Shown: piece after piece, positions 5,763 through 5,778 of the stretch | Layout: every line of letters starts with the position of its first letter | How positions within the stretch are numbered: position 1 is the first letter of the stretch | Assembly: GCA_002369295.1 (NCBI GenBank) | Contig: DFDR01000229.1 | Span: forward strand, 323-6,100 | Direction of reading: 5' to 3' | Length of the DNA: 5,778 nt | DNA from: Desulfovibrionaceae bacterium UBA3823 | GTDB lineage: Bacteria > Desulfobacterota > Desulfovibrionia > Desulfovibrionales > Desulfovibrionaceae | Made by a program: the position numbers and the translations under genes | Notes under the pieces: generated by a model | The model's database searches: none | What the model was told of the DNA's origin: nothing | What the model saw: the letters and a program-made list of their open reading frames with translations, nothing else

Positions 5763-5778
5763 AGAAAGAGGGCTTATT

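Overview
The window holds an RNA end-healing and ligation locus followed by two genes for exported proteins. A GC-rich bacterium with sigma-54 control is indicated: one counted 60-base line inside rtcB is 73% G+C (44/60), and the divergent promoter region has a good -24/-12 element. A proteobacterium in the broad sense, or a Desulfovibrio-like organism, would fit, but the taxon cannot be fixed from this sequence.

Layout: bases 1-1124 (minus strand) are the 5' 374 codons of rtcR, a CARF-AAA+ sigma-54 activator cut by the window edge. Bases 1125-1331 are a divergent control region. On the rtcA side it has a -24/-12 promoter (1236-1252), an exact match to the IHF core consensus (1208-1220) behind an A-tract, and AT-rich palindromes (1148-1168) at the usual distance for an activator site. 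A GC-rich hairpin in the predicted leader abuts the rtcA ribosome binding site. rtcA (1332-2402) and rtcB (2407-3882) follow, 4 bases apart, each with an SD. The expected logic is that RtcR senses RNA damage products through its CARF domain and drives sigma-54 transcription of rtcAB. RtcA makes 2',3'-cyclic phosphate ends and RtcB joins such ends, or 3'-phosphates, to 5'-OH RNA.

After a 144-base spacer without a clear terminator comes an exported protein of unknown function (4027-4686), with a signal peptide, a Pro/Lys/Glu/Arg-rich linker carrying an 11-residue tandem repeat, and a four-cysteine C-terminal domain. The last gene (4801-5729) encodes an exported ankyrin-repeat protein whose reading frame is broken by a -1 shift near an A6 run (5035-5040). 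Its composition is clearly more AT-rich (26/60 G+C in one counted line), which suggests a different origin. A perfect 10-bp hairpin lies just past its stop.

The rtc part is a known system with a slightly different gene order and an extended RtcB. The points most worth checking are the complete sigma-54/IHF/activator-site architecture and the broken ankyrin frame. Nothing in the sequence directly ties the last two genes to RNA repair.
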